Source of the DNA: Sodiomyces alkalinus F11
Lineage: Eukaryota; Ascomycota; Sordariomycetes; Glomerellales; Plectosphaerellaceae
DNA: 64,000 nucleotides
NCBI RefSeq assembly: GCF_003711515.1
Contig: NW_021167092.1
Span: 797,073-861,072, forward strand
Direction: 5' to 3'
Shown here: piece after piece, positions 48,824 to 60,300 of the stretch
How the letters are laid out: every line of letters begins with the position of its first letter
Position numbering within the stretch: the stretch's first letter is position 1
The notes under the pieces: model-generated
What the model saw: only the letters and a program-made list of their open reading frames with translations
What the model was told of the DNA's origin: nothing
The model's database searches: none
Made by a program: the position numbers and the translations under genes

Positions 48824-48828
48824 CAACC

Positions 48829-50013
48829 TCCGTGTTTTCGGAAGCAGAAGTCTTGCGTGGAAGCCAGGGGCTACGTTTTTTCGTTCCTAATAAGGGCCGC
48901 ATTTTTAGCCGTAAGGATTTTAGACTTCTATACTAGGGCCGCGATTCACGCCCGTGGACTTCGGTACTAAGGTCGTATCTTCACGATCTTTACGTTAGTC
49001 TAATTAGAAGAAGGACTATCCCGAGAAGGAAGCTCTGTTTCTGTTATTTTTACTTAGAAGCTATACCTATAAGGCTATAGCCGCGATAATTCTATCTTCT
49101 ATACTAGAAATTCTTGTCTAATAATCCCCCCCCCCCCTTCTATAATAATCTACTTTATTTTAGTTGCCCAATTGGAAGAGATATTATCCCCTTACCTGTT
49201 TATTTATATTATTTTAGGTTATTATTTTATCATTATTAAAAGCTATACCCGCGGGGACCGCGCGCCTAGCTTTAGGACCGAGGATAGAGGAGACAGTAGC
49301 ACTTTGGATAACACCCCCTTCCAATTTTTTAGCCTCTCTTTATGCTTGTATTAGTCTAATCAGAACGAGTGCTATCGAATAAGCCCGTTTTTAAGCCCTC
49401 TAGGCTGTTAGTTATTTAGTTTTAGATACGTGGTTTTATACGGCTACGTATATCTTAGCCCTCTTTTTCAGCCTTCCCGTTTCAGCACCGTTTTTGCACG
49501 CCTTATTCCTGTACGCCTCCGTGGCCTACGTTATTTCCTTATTTCCTAGGTCTCCTGTTCTTATTCTTTTTGTTCTGCCTTTGTTATTCCGATCGAGGGA
49601 GCCCTGAGCCGCCTATTCTGTTCTTCTTCTTCCTGGTTCTTCGGTTGCTTTCGGTTCGGACGATTCCTTTGAGTCCTGCAACGGCACACGACGGTCAGCC
49701 TCTTCCGGAAAAGAATTCACAATACGAATAACGCGTAGAAAGGATCTGACCTGCCTGCCTACCCACCCGCCGCTCGCCACCACCTTAAGGGAACCACGCG
49801 CTACAGATGCCGCTGCTGCGTTACACTACGTGGGAGAACTGCCACGCGTGGAGGAGACGGCTAGAAGAGCTATAACTGCTAGGACTACTTGGAGGAGCCC
49901 TGATCAGGGCAACGAAGATATTATTTAGGTTATTATTTGTGCTGGATCTGCGCGTTATTATTTTTGGAATTATCGTAGTCTCGAGGATAAGGTGACGATA
50001 ATTAGGGCCGTAT
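48829..50013 (+). other. 3' interior of family D copy 2 (non-coding)
   Basis: The region between the solo B LTR and the D LTR is less RIP-altered than its neighbours (CA and TG common near 49600-49880) and pyrimidine-rich. There is a C13 run near 49125. No pol motif is seen; short open frames here (for example 49172-49354) have no supporting features. Confidence 0.4.
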
Positions 50014-50275
50014 TATAACCGCGTAGATCGGTTATTAGGATTAATCTAACTAATTAGGTCGGCCGCTCGTTTTCTAACTAATTAGGTTAGTCGGACCCCT
50101 TAGGTCCCAACCGGTTAATCGGGTTAAATGGATGCAGGTGACCGATCCGGATTATATAAGGACCGTTTTATCGGATCTTCCCGTATTCTAGATTTTATCC
50201 ATCTATCCATCTATCTACGGATTAACAACCACAATCATCATTCTGACAATCCTCTACAGGAACGTCTTCGTATAG
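50014..50275 (+). repeat. LTR of family D copy 2
   Basis: Closely similar to 20801-21061, beginning TATAACCGCGTAGATCGG. It lies downstream of D gag in the same orientation and so is the likely 3' LTR. The open frame 50128-50322 across it is a chance frame. Confidence 0.6.
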
Positions 50276-50401
50276 TTATACTAGTAGGCTTTTTTAGTAT
50301 TCTGGTTCTATTTCTTATATAATACTTTCTTAGAATATAGTCTATAGGCGGCGCTATAGTAACGCGGAGCTAACTAAGTAGTGCCGTAGTAGTAATGGTA
50401 A

Positions 50402-50497
<96 letters not shown>

Positions 50498-50507
50498 NNN
50501 NNNNNNN

Positions 50508-50602
<95 letters not shown>

Positions 50603-50630
50603 GTAATAATAATAATAGTAATATAATATA
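50402..50630. repeat. (TAA)n microsatellite with assembly gap
   Basis: A nearly pure AAT/TAA array of some 70 units, with 10 N at 50498-50507. The array ends in degenerate units with TAG. The gap is most likely an unresolved stretch of the same repeat, so the true length is unknown. Confidence 0.95.
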
Positions 50631-50639
50631 AGTATCTCG

Positions 50640-51540
50640 GTATTATAGTAATGCCTTAGTAGTAGTATACAAATTTAGTCGTAGATAATATCCTTTAGTA
50701 ACGGTAAAATAATCGTCGCTATAATGAAGGTATTATCCGGGTTATATAGTATATAGAGCGTAGTAATACTAAAGTAGTGGGGTGTCGGCTAATAGGAGTA
50801 GTTCTTTACGTTATAGAAACCGCCTAGGTACCTATCTAAATAAGGTAAAGGCGTGTGCTAATACTATAAGTATAGGCGCTGCCTGCTTTTAGTGCACTAA
50901 TAGTCGACGTCCTTATAAAGATATACGTTTTGTCTATACCGTAGCGGTACCGCTAGTATACCGGAGAGATTAGGTCTAATAAGTTAATAAGTCCCCCCTA
51001 TTACTAAGAAGTAGTAATAACGCCTTATAGACGTCTATATGGCTTATATAGCTGCTAAGGTTAGCGGCAATAGTATTGTTATAGTGAGTAGTAGTCTTTT
51101 TTCGGTATCGTAGTAATGCCTATCTAATAGTCTATAGGCTAAGGAGCATCTAAAGACGGCCGCCTTATGCTTTAGGCAGGCTGTCTCTTAGGCGCTATTA
51201 TCCGGTCGTAGCCGTAGGAGCACCTTATTGATAGAGGTATGAGATCTAATACGCCGGGTTTAGCGTATAAAGAATATAAGAAGTGTCCTATTAGATTATT
51301 TTTTAAGTGGCCCGGCTAAGATCTACTAATAGCCCCTTTATAGTAGCAGAACTAGCTAAGTCTTTTGGGATCTTAAGTATACTAATAGCGGGGTTAGTGT
51401 CTCTAAGGGGAGTAAAGATAATAAGGAATAGTAGTAATACCGGTACTGTCTTAATACCACTGGGGTCCTGGCTTATAGGGCCCTATTCAATAATAAGTTA
51501 GACTATTATATTGTTTTTACCCTGTTACGGTTCTACTATG
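50640..51540. other. unassigned RIP-altered spacer
   Basis: No recognised repeat family or gene. The motif gtagtaatgcc recurs near 50650 and 51110. An open frame at 51307-51501 has no homology that I can see and is probably chance. It may be the 3' untranslated part of the LINE to the right. Confidence 0.35.
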
Positions 51541-54500
51541 TTTTTATAGGCTTTATAACTTTAAGGGCGAGGCGGAAGTCGTTAAGCCGGTTTAGTTAGA
51601 GGAACCACTTAGTTATTGCCCCGTCTTTAGTATTATATTCTAGTATATTGTATAAATTCCCCCTAATTAAGAGCGGTCTCACTACAGTATTAAAGTGGTC
51701 CTTATACTCCTCCTCGGTTATATCTTAGTACTAGAGTATTATATACTCCGCTATTAGGGGGGATAGCGTAGGTGGTAGACACGCCTAGTAGCCGCGTAAG
51801 GCCGTGGGTTCGAATCCCACTTCTCTTAATCGTGCGCGAATGTTTTCAAAACCTCGCGCGCGACCTACCCGGAGCTCCTGCACGTTATAGGGGTCCCCGT
51901 ATATTCGGGGAGATACTTCTTAGTTTATACGCTAATAAGTAGAACCATACTGCCTGTAGTACGTACCCTTCTTAGAGGGGGAGGTTATATACCCGACTAC
52001 GTGTAATTAAGCGCACCTATACACACTATACCTACGATTAAGCCCTAGAGCCTATGGAACTCTCGGGAGCGCGTACTACTATACAGGATAAGTCCCGGAG
52101 TAATAACACTAGTTCGTCTATTCTTTACTTTTATACTTAGGTTATATAAAGAACTAGATACTTATTATAGGCTTAGTCTTCTTAATAGACTCGTGCTATA
52201 GCTTTAGGGCTATATATATATTAATACAAAATACTCCGCCGTTTCTGCCAGTCCGTTACTATAAGGGCACCGCGTTAATGAAAGTCCTAGTACCCTCTCT
52301 TAGCTACGAAGGCTTATAGGCCTAGTATTTTGAATCGGACCTAGGTAAATACAAAGTTTTATAGCTTAAGGAGTCTTCTATATTTCCGGAGGGAGCGTTA
52401 TATTAGCGGGCGACTTAGTACTGTTATAGCATAGGTATAGGGCCGCCGGGCTTCTGTTTAGGTTCTGTCCTATTGCTTTATAAGGGCTTTTCTCGGGGGC
52501 GAGGTCCCCGCTTAGATTATTAAGCCAGTAAGCTAGGCGGTCTATATAAGGGCGGAATAGGTCTTATAGTATCGATTTATGGCCGCTAAGGCTTTCGCCG
52601 TAGTATATACCCTAGCTAATATTTTATTCTTAGTACCCTTTTCCTATATCCGGAGGACCTTCCGGGTATTAAGGCTTAGAAGGTATAGGTTATAGAGGGG
52701 AATACAGGTCTCCTTTTCGAGGGCTCTTACTGCTATAGCCTTATAGGCTCCTACTATTAGCCGAAGGCACCGGTTCTATATTATTATAAGTCCCTTTATA
52801 GGGCCGTGTTAAGGGCCGGCCCTTATTTTATAAAGGGCTAAGGCGTAGTAAGCTACAACTAGTCCTACTTCTATAGGGTATATTCTTTTTATATCTACGA
52901 AGCTATACCCCTACGCTACCGTATATAGTCTTAAAAGGGCGTAGGTTTAAGTAATACGGCGTCTTTTTACTTTCTCAGCGTGTTAACTAAAGTCGAGTTT
53001 CTTATTTAGCTAGACACCTAGGAGTCGTGTTACCTCCGCTACTAGGACCGAAATAGTATTAAGGGGGAGCGGGGTAGACAAGGGTTAGCGGGACTTCGTG
53101 AAGGGGACATAGGTATACTTAGCTAGTTTAAACTATAGCTCACTTGCCACCTTGTAGTGTAGGTAAGTACGCTACACGGTAATACGGCGGTATAATATTT
53201 ATATCTATATTTTACCGAAAGCGATAATATTCGTGTTATTATTAAAACGCATTACTATTATTTTTAGGATTAGTTTTAGTTCCTTATAAAGGATAGAGAT
53301 ATAAAGGATAAAACCGATACGGGATATCGGGGAGCGTTATAGGACGTCTACGCGGAGGTACCGCCGGGGGGCTATTTCGCTATTAAGTAGTAGCTAGACT
53401 ATACGGTCCTAGAGAAAACTACTAATTAGGGTAATACTCTATTAAGGAACCCTTTTGTTTTAAGTACTTCGAGGAGTCGGGAGTAAGGGACGGTGTCGAA
53501 GCCGCCCTTACGTTCTAGTTAGAGCATTAAAGCGGTACCGCTATAAGCCTAGCTCGCCCTTACTATCTCCATAACTCTTTATACTACTATCTTAGTGCTT
53601 TACCCGGGTTAGGTTCCTATTTATCTCTTTAGGAGGAGCCTATACTCCGCCGTAGTAGCTATACAGTCGGCTAGTATCCCTTTAAGAATGTTACATATAA
53701 TACTAAGTAGTAATATCGGTTATTATTCTTTTACTATCCTATAGTCGGCCAGCGGCCGGCTTTTCTTCCTGATAACTATTATTATAGTATAGCGGCACTT
53801 TTTCGCGTAAGAGCTCGCTTCGAGGTAAGCTATAAAGATAGCCATTTATCTTTAGTATATAGTGGGGCTATAGGCTTTTAGGAGCCTTAGTAGGAATCTA
53901 TAAGACCCTAGTACCGCCTAGCGCTTTGTCTTCACAAGGCGCGTCTGTATATCCGCTATAGTCACGTCGTGGCGGATATCCTATCCGGGGGCAATACTAT
54001 ACGTAGGAGCTAGGGGGTGGTAGGTTAGAAGGGGCGAAGAACTTCCGAATAAGATTTCGGCTTTTTCTATATCCGTTATAGCTAGGTTGCTATCGTTATC
54101 GTCTTAGCGTAGTAACGGTACCGATAAGAGGTTTGGCGGTGTCCTACCCTTAGTTCGTGCTTATTTCTAGAGTCGTTAAAGGAGAGTCTTATTCTTTCCG
54201 GTTAAGTAAAGTAGGTATTATTAATACCATAGTTTATTGCCGCTACGGCTTTATCTCGGCGCCTCTCCGCCTCCTAGAACTTATCCTATCGGTCTTAGGA
54301 CTTCCTCGCTATATATTTACGGTAAACACGTCTTATATCCTAGATAAAAGCAGTTAGCTCCGTGTTCTACTAGAGGGTAGGTAGGAGTCCGGGGGTGCTA
54401 GTATAGCGGCGCACTACTACCTTATTAGCTAGGTCTGTAAGGTCCTGGATTAGGGGATTAAGTGCTACGTCGATATCTTCTACTATTATAAAGGGGCCGG

Positions 54501-55150
54501 CCTAGCGTAGCTACATAGCGGCTAGTTAGGGGATCTATAAGGGGTCGAAGTCCTTCTAGACGTAGCTAGGCTAGTCCGGGTTTATAGTAGTACCGTTATA
54601 ATATCTATTACTATATAAATATAGGCTATCTATAAGTAGTGGTCTAATCTGATAACGGCCTTATCGGGGCCGTCGTAATTATAGCAGAGTCCTATATTAT
54701 CTATATAAGATTAATAGGACTTGCGCGACGGTCTAGGCAGTACCACGTAATAATTCCAGGTAGGATAATAAGGTCTAGGTCCTCGCGGGTTATAAGGTTA
54801 AACAGGCTATCAGCGCTCGGGTAGTACCGTAGTAGCTATAACTAAAAGGAGTAGTAGAGGTTAAAGTCTCTAATAAGGATATATCGGTCCCGTGGTAGTG
54901 CTATATCGAGTATATTCTAGAGGAGTGTGTTTTAGGGTATCCTAGCTAATTAGTAGATTTTAGAGTAGATTAACTAGACTATAAGGGTATTATCCCTAGT
55001 CCCGAATATAACTATATAGGCGTTCTAGTAGGCCCGCTATATCTATTTATATAGCGAGTGTCTTATATATACGTAGAGGAGAGCGCGGCCCCCTCCCTAG
55101 ACTAATCTGTATACCCCTTAGGAGGAGTAGGCTAGGCTTTTTATAAAGGG
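51540..55150 (-). mobile_element. Tad-like LINE (endonuclease and RT), RIP-degraded
   Basis: On the minus strand, an APE-type endonuclease lies at about 54500-55000 (RDFNLYYSF for the usual G-D-F-N-x-H-H, then LDLIILPGIITWY and RLDHYL). RT lies at about 53100-53620 (FDTVPYSRLLEVLKTKGF readable; the F/Y-A-D-D box reads R-F-N-N-D-T-N near 53245). A C-terminal region near 51550-51760 reads NTKDGAITKWFL. Stops are frequent. The ends are uncertain; no poly(A) or target duplication was found, and the tRNA-like sequence lies inside the 3' part. The clade is inferred from fungal context and motif order. Confidence 0.6.
51757..51828 (+). pseudogene. tRNA-like sequence with pol III A and B boxes
   Basis: 72 nt with a tRNA outline: acceptor GGGGGGA pairs with TTCTCTT only if G-U pairs are allowed; the D arm is GCGT/ACGC with an 11-nt loop; the T arm is GTGGG-TTCGAAT-CCCAC. 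TAGCGTAGGTGG resembles an A box, and GGTTCGAATCC fits the B box consensus exactly. The anticodon arm is about 3-4 nt too short and does not pair well, so it is not a working tRNA. It may be a tRNA pseudogene or the head of a SINE. Confidence 0.4.
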
Positions 55151-55156
55151 GTTAAG

Positions 55157-55256
55157 TGTTGTATAGGCATAGACTATGCCTAGCAGACTATGCCTGACTA
55201 AGTGCTTCGGACCTTAGGGATTAGTATATAATAGGGGTAGATACCGAGAAAGACTA
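55157..55256 (+). repeat. left part of a family B LTR, split by element A
   Basis: It starts TGTTGTATAGGC and matches the first 100 bp of the B LTR up to gaaagact. The rest of the same LTR (from gataggatct) resumes at 62484 after element A. Confidence 0.65.
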
Positions 55257-55470
55257 GGTGAACGACTAGTTATAGGTCGTGGCACTAAGTAAGGTCGTAA
55301 TAATAGATTATCTAGAACTAAGAAGGGAAGAAGGAAAAGGGAGAAAAGTCTATAGCGCTAGGCTAGCTATAAGGTAGCGATAACTTAGCGATATAGGCCT
55401 ATTAACTAAGCGCGTAGTTAGGAAGATCCGGAAAATAGCCGAATCCTTATATCGGGGTTAACCGGTAATA
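55257..55470 (-). repeat. 3' LTR of A copy 1, truncated
   Basis: It matches 62271-62483 and 155-367. The outer end is missing at the junction with the B LTR fragment. Confidence 0.75.
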
Positions 55471-56069
55471 CTATCCCCCCCCTCCCTCTCCGGGGGTTAT
55501 ATAACCGCGCGTCCATATTATAGTTTAGCTCCCATTTACGTCGCGGTAATAAAGGAATAGTCGTGTTCCTTTATCTTACCTCGCCCTTACCTCGATATTA
55601 AAGAAATCTTAAGTTATTAGCTAACCTTTATATATATGCCCGAAATAGTAATATAGGCCTCCCTCGCGTATATCCTATCCGTAGATATATCGGCCCCGTT
55701 TTCCTTATAGGCTTCCTCTTTCTCTATTCTTCTCCCTACCTTTAATATTAATAATAATAATAATAACCGTAGTTCCGTACGTACTTATTCTTTCTTATAG
55801 CGACGACTCTCCTAACTCCCCTATCCTTAGATAGTATTTAGCGATGCTCGGGTAGTTTAAGAGCTCCCCGTTTAAGGTAAACCGTCTCTCGCTCGCGATC
55901 TTTTTATAAGGAACCCTCTTTTAACTTATATCGTTTCGTAGACGGCGCTAGCCCTTAGCGATTATAGGGGTACTAATAGTAGTAAACGTGCCGCCAATAA
56001 CGATATAGGTATAATACTCTTACGCCCTAAGGCGATACTAACCGTATAATAGTTCGCGTTAACGCTATC

Positions 56070-57300
56070 GCCGCCTCCTAAAAAAAGAAATCGGCGGGTA
56101 GTTAGCCTCCTACATACCCTCCTAATAGCGTTTATACTAAGCTATATCTCTCTTATATACGTAATATCGCTAATAGGAAATATAAGTGCCTTTATCGTAA
56201 CTAGCCTAGTTAGGGGAAGAAATACTATATCTACTTTATAAAGATATACCGGTATACTCCTCTCCTAGTATATCTTAAAGGCTATACGTAAAGGTTATTT
56301 AAGACGGTTACCCTTATTAGCGATAATAATAGGAAGGCCTTTATAAGGCCTCCACCCCTTTAAGGTTATAACCGTATCGCTAACCCTTCTTCTAGGAGTA
56401 AGAACCGTATCTTAACGCCTACGCGGTATTCTAGGATACCCTTATAGCTAGGGAAGCGATAACGGCGATATTACTTATAGCTATATATCCCGCGGAGGCT
56501 CCCGGTATAGTAATCGTGTTAGCCCCTTCTCCTCCTTAGGAGGTCTAACAAGAGGTAATACCGTAATTAGCCTTATTACCTTTTCCTAAGGTTATTAATA
56601 AGGTAACTAAACTAGCCTCGCTTTCTCCGGTAATAAAGGTCGCTAATAAGGTAGTTATACTAGTCTTTTCTCCTCTCTTAAAGGTTATAGAAAAAATAGT
56701 ATCGGGACTAAACGTATCGCCTTTAGAGGAGGTTATTACTAGGGCTGAATAGCTAGCTTTATCTCCTCTTTACGAGGTTATAGGCGAGGTAATAGTTTCG
56801 GGCCTAGTCTCTTTTAATATTATAGCGGAAAAGAATACCTATCCTATTACTCTTACTCCCTTATTAGGGTTAATATTATCGGATAAAGACTTTAAGCGTC
56901 TTAGTCTTATAAAGCTAAGGGAGTATATTTAGCTATTTAGGGAGATACTTATACTCGGTCACGCTAATATTATAATTTCTAAACTCTAATAATACGCGGA
57001 GCGTAGGCGGGCTTTTACGCCTATAAGTATAACTATCGCTAACACGGTTATAATCCCCGATAACGGCGATAATAAAGATAACGATTAGGTTAAGGAGACG
57101 GACTCTAATCTATAACAGGGCGATAAGGGTAAGAATGTTACGGAAATCGATAATCTCGAGGATAGCAATTTCGAGGCTAAGGATATTAATCTAGGCTTAT
57201 ATTAAGCGTAGCTAGGGTATAAGACCTATCCGGCCTAAATTAAATCTAACTCTTATTCCTTTCCGATTAGTATAATACGATCGCTTATATATCGGCTCCT
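56070..57300 (+). pseudogene. antisense accessory ORF of element A
   Basis: On the strand opposite gag-pol, between the polypurine tract and the pol end, a frame runs from about 56400 to 57250. Stops lie only where CAA/CAG or TGG would fit. It has a Pro/Val-rich part with near-repeats (SPLLKVIEKIVSG, SPLYEVIGEVIVSG), then LTPLLGLILSDKDFKRLSL and IKLREYI, a basic ERRRAFTPIS stretch, and an acidic Asn/Asp-rich region (PDNGDNKDND, then DNLEDSNFEAKD). Upstream, 56070-56450, a second register is coding-like and Arg/Lys-rich. It ends tail to tail with pol. No family was recognised. Its position is the same as that of the antisense frame in C. Confidence 0.5.
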
Positions 57301-60300
57301 ATATTATAATAGCGCCAAGGTATCTAATAGGGTATTATTAGTTATTACTAAGCCGAACTTCCTTTTCAACTTATTAAGCGCCTGCGTTCACGCTAATAGT
57401 TTTAGCGGTTCTTATATAGACTCGTAGTATCCTACTCATTATACTCATACCTTACGTCTTAATACCCTGCCTTACTATTTTATCCTTATATAGAGGATTT
57501 CCTTAACTTCCTATTCTTTACTATTAGTTACCTGTTAAATAGGCAGTAGTTGAGGGTTATCTACTACTTATCCCGGAAAGGGGTTATCGCCCGCGCGATA
57601 TAATAAGTCTACGTAGAATTAAGGGTAGATTTATAATAGCACGGCGAGCTTAACAATATATAGGCTAATTACCTTTATAACTCGGTATTTACGGTAAAGC
57701 TAATTAGGCTTACGGGATAATCACGGCGTTAAGTAGTTAGCTAATACTAACTAAACTAAGTTATTAACCTTAAAATATTCGGCCGGTATTTAATATTAAT
57801 TAGTAGACTCCTTATTCCGGAGCTATATTAATATAATCGCGGTCTAGGCAAACTTAGTCGCTTCATATAAATATTATAATAGGTTATAGGCCGCTAATAC
57901 TCTAGGTTCTATAAAGGGCTCCTCGGTTATTTAGATCGGGTTAATATACTAGCTATATTCTAACAGGAAAGGACTAAACCCTATTTTAAAGCTCTCGCGG
58001 TTATTTAGGACTAATTATACCGCGCGTAATAAGCGATGTTAGTTATCTTAGGCGTAATAGATAAAAGCTTATAAATAGGCTTATACTTCTTAGTTTATAC
58101 GCTTTATTACTCTATTAGTCTAGGGGTAGTATACTATACTAAGCTTACGCGATATTTATACGAGCTTATAAAAATACTTTTAGAACCTACTTATCTAGTT
58201 CGAACCTCGGTTATTAATAATTAACCTAAGTATTCTATAAAACAGGAAATAGTAGTATAGGAACTATTCCGTATAAGCTTTAGCTTTTACTATCTTTATC
58301 GCTTTAATTATTATAGCTCTAGTTAGGCGATCTATAATAACCTAGAGGTAGCGCGCCTTCTTCTCGCCGGCTAATAGTAAGTCCGTTATAAAGTCTATTA
58401 ATAAGTCGCTCCGTATTCGTTCTAGTGCTAGGAGGGGGCGTAAAAGGCCTTTTTTCGTATTCCTCTATATATACTGCTTTCCGTAGACGTCGTAGTTCCG
58501 GACGAATTATCGGATATCCTTATTTATCCTCGGCTAAAAGAAGTATCCCGCTACTAAGGCGATAGTGTTTTTATATCCGGGGTATCCTCCAATTACTAAG
58601 TCGTGAATTAACTAAATAATCCTCCCTCGTAATATTAACCCTTTTATAGACCCGGGCACCTAAATTCGGTCACGGAATAATAGTAACCCGGTAGTAAAGA
58701 TAAAGTACTTAGCTATTTATAGCTTTAAATCTAATAATACTAAGAACTACTATTCTTCTTTAATAACCATGGATAACGCTCCTTAATACTATTTATCGGT
58801 TATAAGCGTCTTATGCTATAATCGCTATAACTGTTAATCCGCCTTAAAGATTATTTAACCGCTATTAGTATAGCGAATACTAAGTAGAATCACGGTATTA
58901 AGGATTAATTAAATATAATAACAATACTCTTATTCGTCTATTATATCTTAGGGCTTATCTTAGTATTAATATAAAAGGGCGTCCGCTATCGTATTATCCT
59001 TTCCCTTCTTATACTTAAGTATAAAGTCGAACTATATAAGCTTATTAGCCTATTAGCTTTCCCGCTTAGTAAGCGTTCGCTTTCTTATAAAGTACTTAAA
59101 GGCCTTATAATCGGAGAGGACTATAAACTACTTATAGCTAATAAGCTGAGCCTATTATATTAGTAAATAACTTATAATCACTAATATTTCCTTATAGTAG
59201 ATTAAGTAGTTATATTCTACTCCGTTAAGTTTACGAGAATAGTATATAACTATATAGCGATTTCCCTCCGCGTCTTCTTATATTAGGTTATCCTTAAGGG
59301 CGAACCCCGAGTAATCCGTTTTAATAAATATTTTATTTACTAAGTCCTATTATTATAGTATTAGTCCTTCTTAGAACCTCGCTTTTAGCTCGCGAAAGGC
59401 CGCTTCTTCCTTAGAACCCTATTAAAAGGCGTAGTGTTTTTTAGTAAGTACTATTAACGGGGTAAAGATTCCTAAAAAGTCCTTAATAAAGATCCGGTAA
59501 TAATTCGTAAACCCTAAAAAGCTTCGCACGCCCTTAACTATTATAGGCGCTTCCTACTCGCGGATAGCTCGTACCTTCTTTAGGTTATAAACCACGCCCT
59601 TTCCTATAATAACTATAAATCCTAGCTACTTTACTATCTTTATACTAAACTCGTGCTTTAACGGATCTAGGTTTAGGCCTATATCCGTAAGCGCGCGGAG
59701 TACCTATTTTGCCTTTACCTTATAGTCGGCCTAAGTCCCGCTAAAGTAGACTAGGACGGTATCGATATAAGCGGTAATAGAATCGTCTAGGAAATACTAC
59801 AGTATTTTATTAATATATCGCTAGAAAGTCGCGGGGGCTTTACTTAGGCTAAATAGGTAAATAAGCTATTCGAAAAGCCTAAACCGAGTTCGGAATATAG
59901 TCTTATATTTATATCCTAAGGCTATCCTAATCTTATAGAAGATAACGACTATATTAAGCTTCGTAAACTATTTCGCTTAGCTTAGGTTTTATAGTATCTT
60001 AGCGATTAAAGGGGGTAAATGATAGTTTTACTTCGTAATCGTATTTAACGCTTAATAATCGTAACACAAATAAAGTCCTCCGCCTAGCTTGCTTATAAGG
60101 AGGATAAGAGCCGTGGCCTCTAAACTACTACCACGGATAAATCCCTTGTCTATTAGGTTAGTAAGTGTTTTCTATAATACTAGGAGTTCTTCCCCTAATA
60201 TATTATATAGCGGCCCCTAAAGGAGCGATAATTCCCTACTATCGCTTCCGGGTATAAGGTTTATCTTATAGTCGACTCTTAGTCGGTATAGCGGTAATTA

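Noticed and set aside
50395..50631. Poly-Ile/poly-Asn ORF
   Set aside because: It is a translation of the (TAA)n microsatellite through the N gap.
54157..54357. Plus-strand 66-codon ORF
   Set aside because: It lies opposite the LINE coding region and has no recognisable features.
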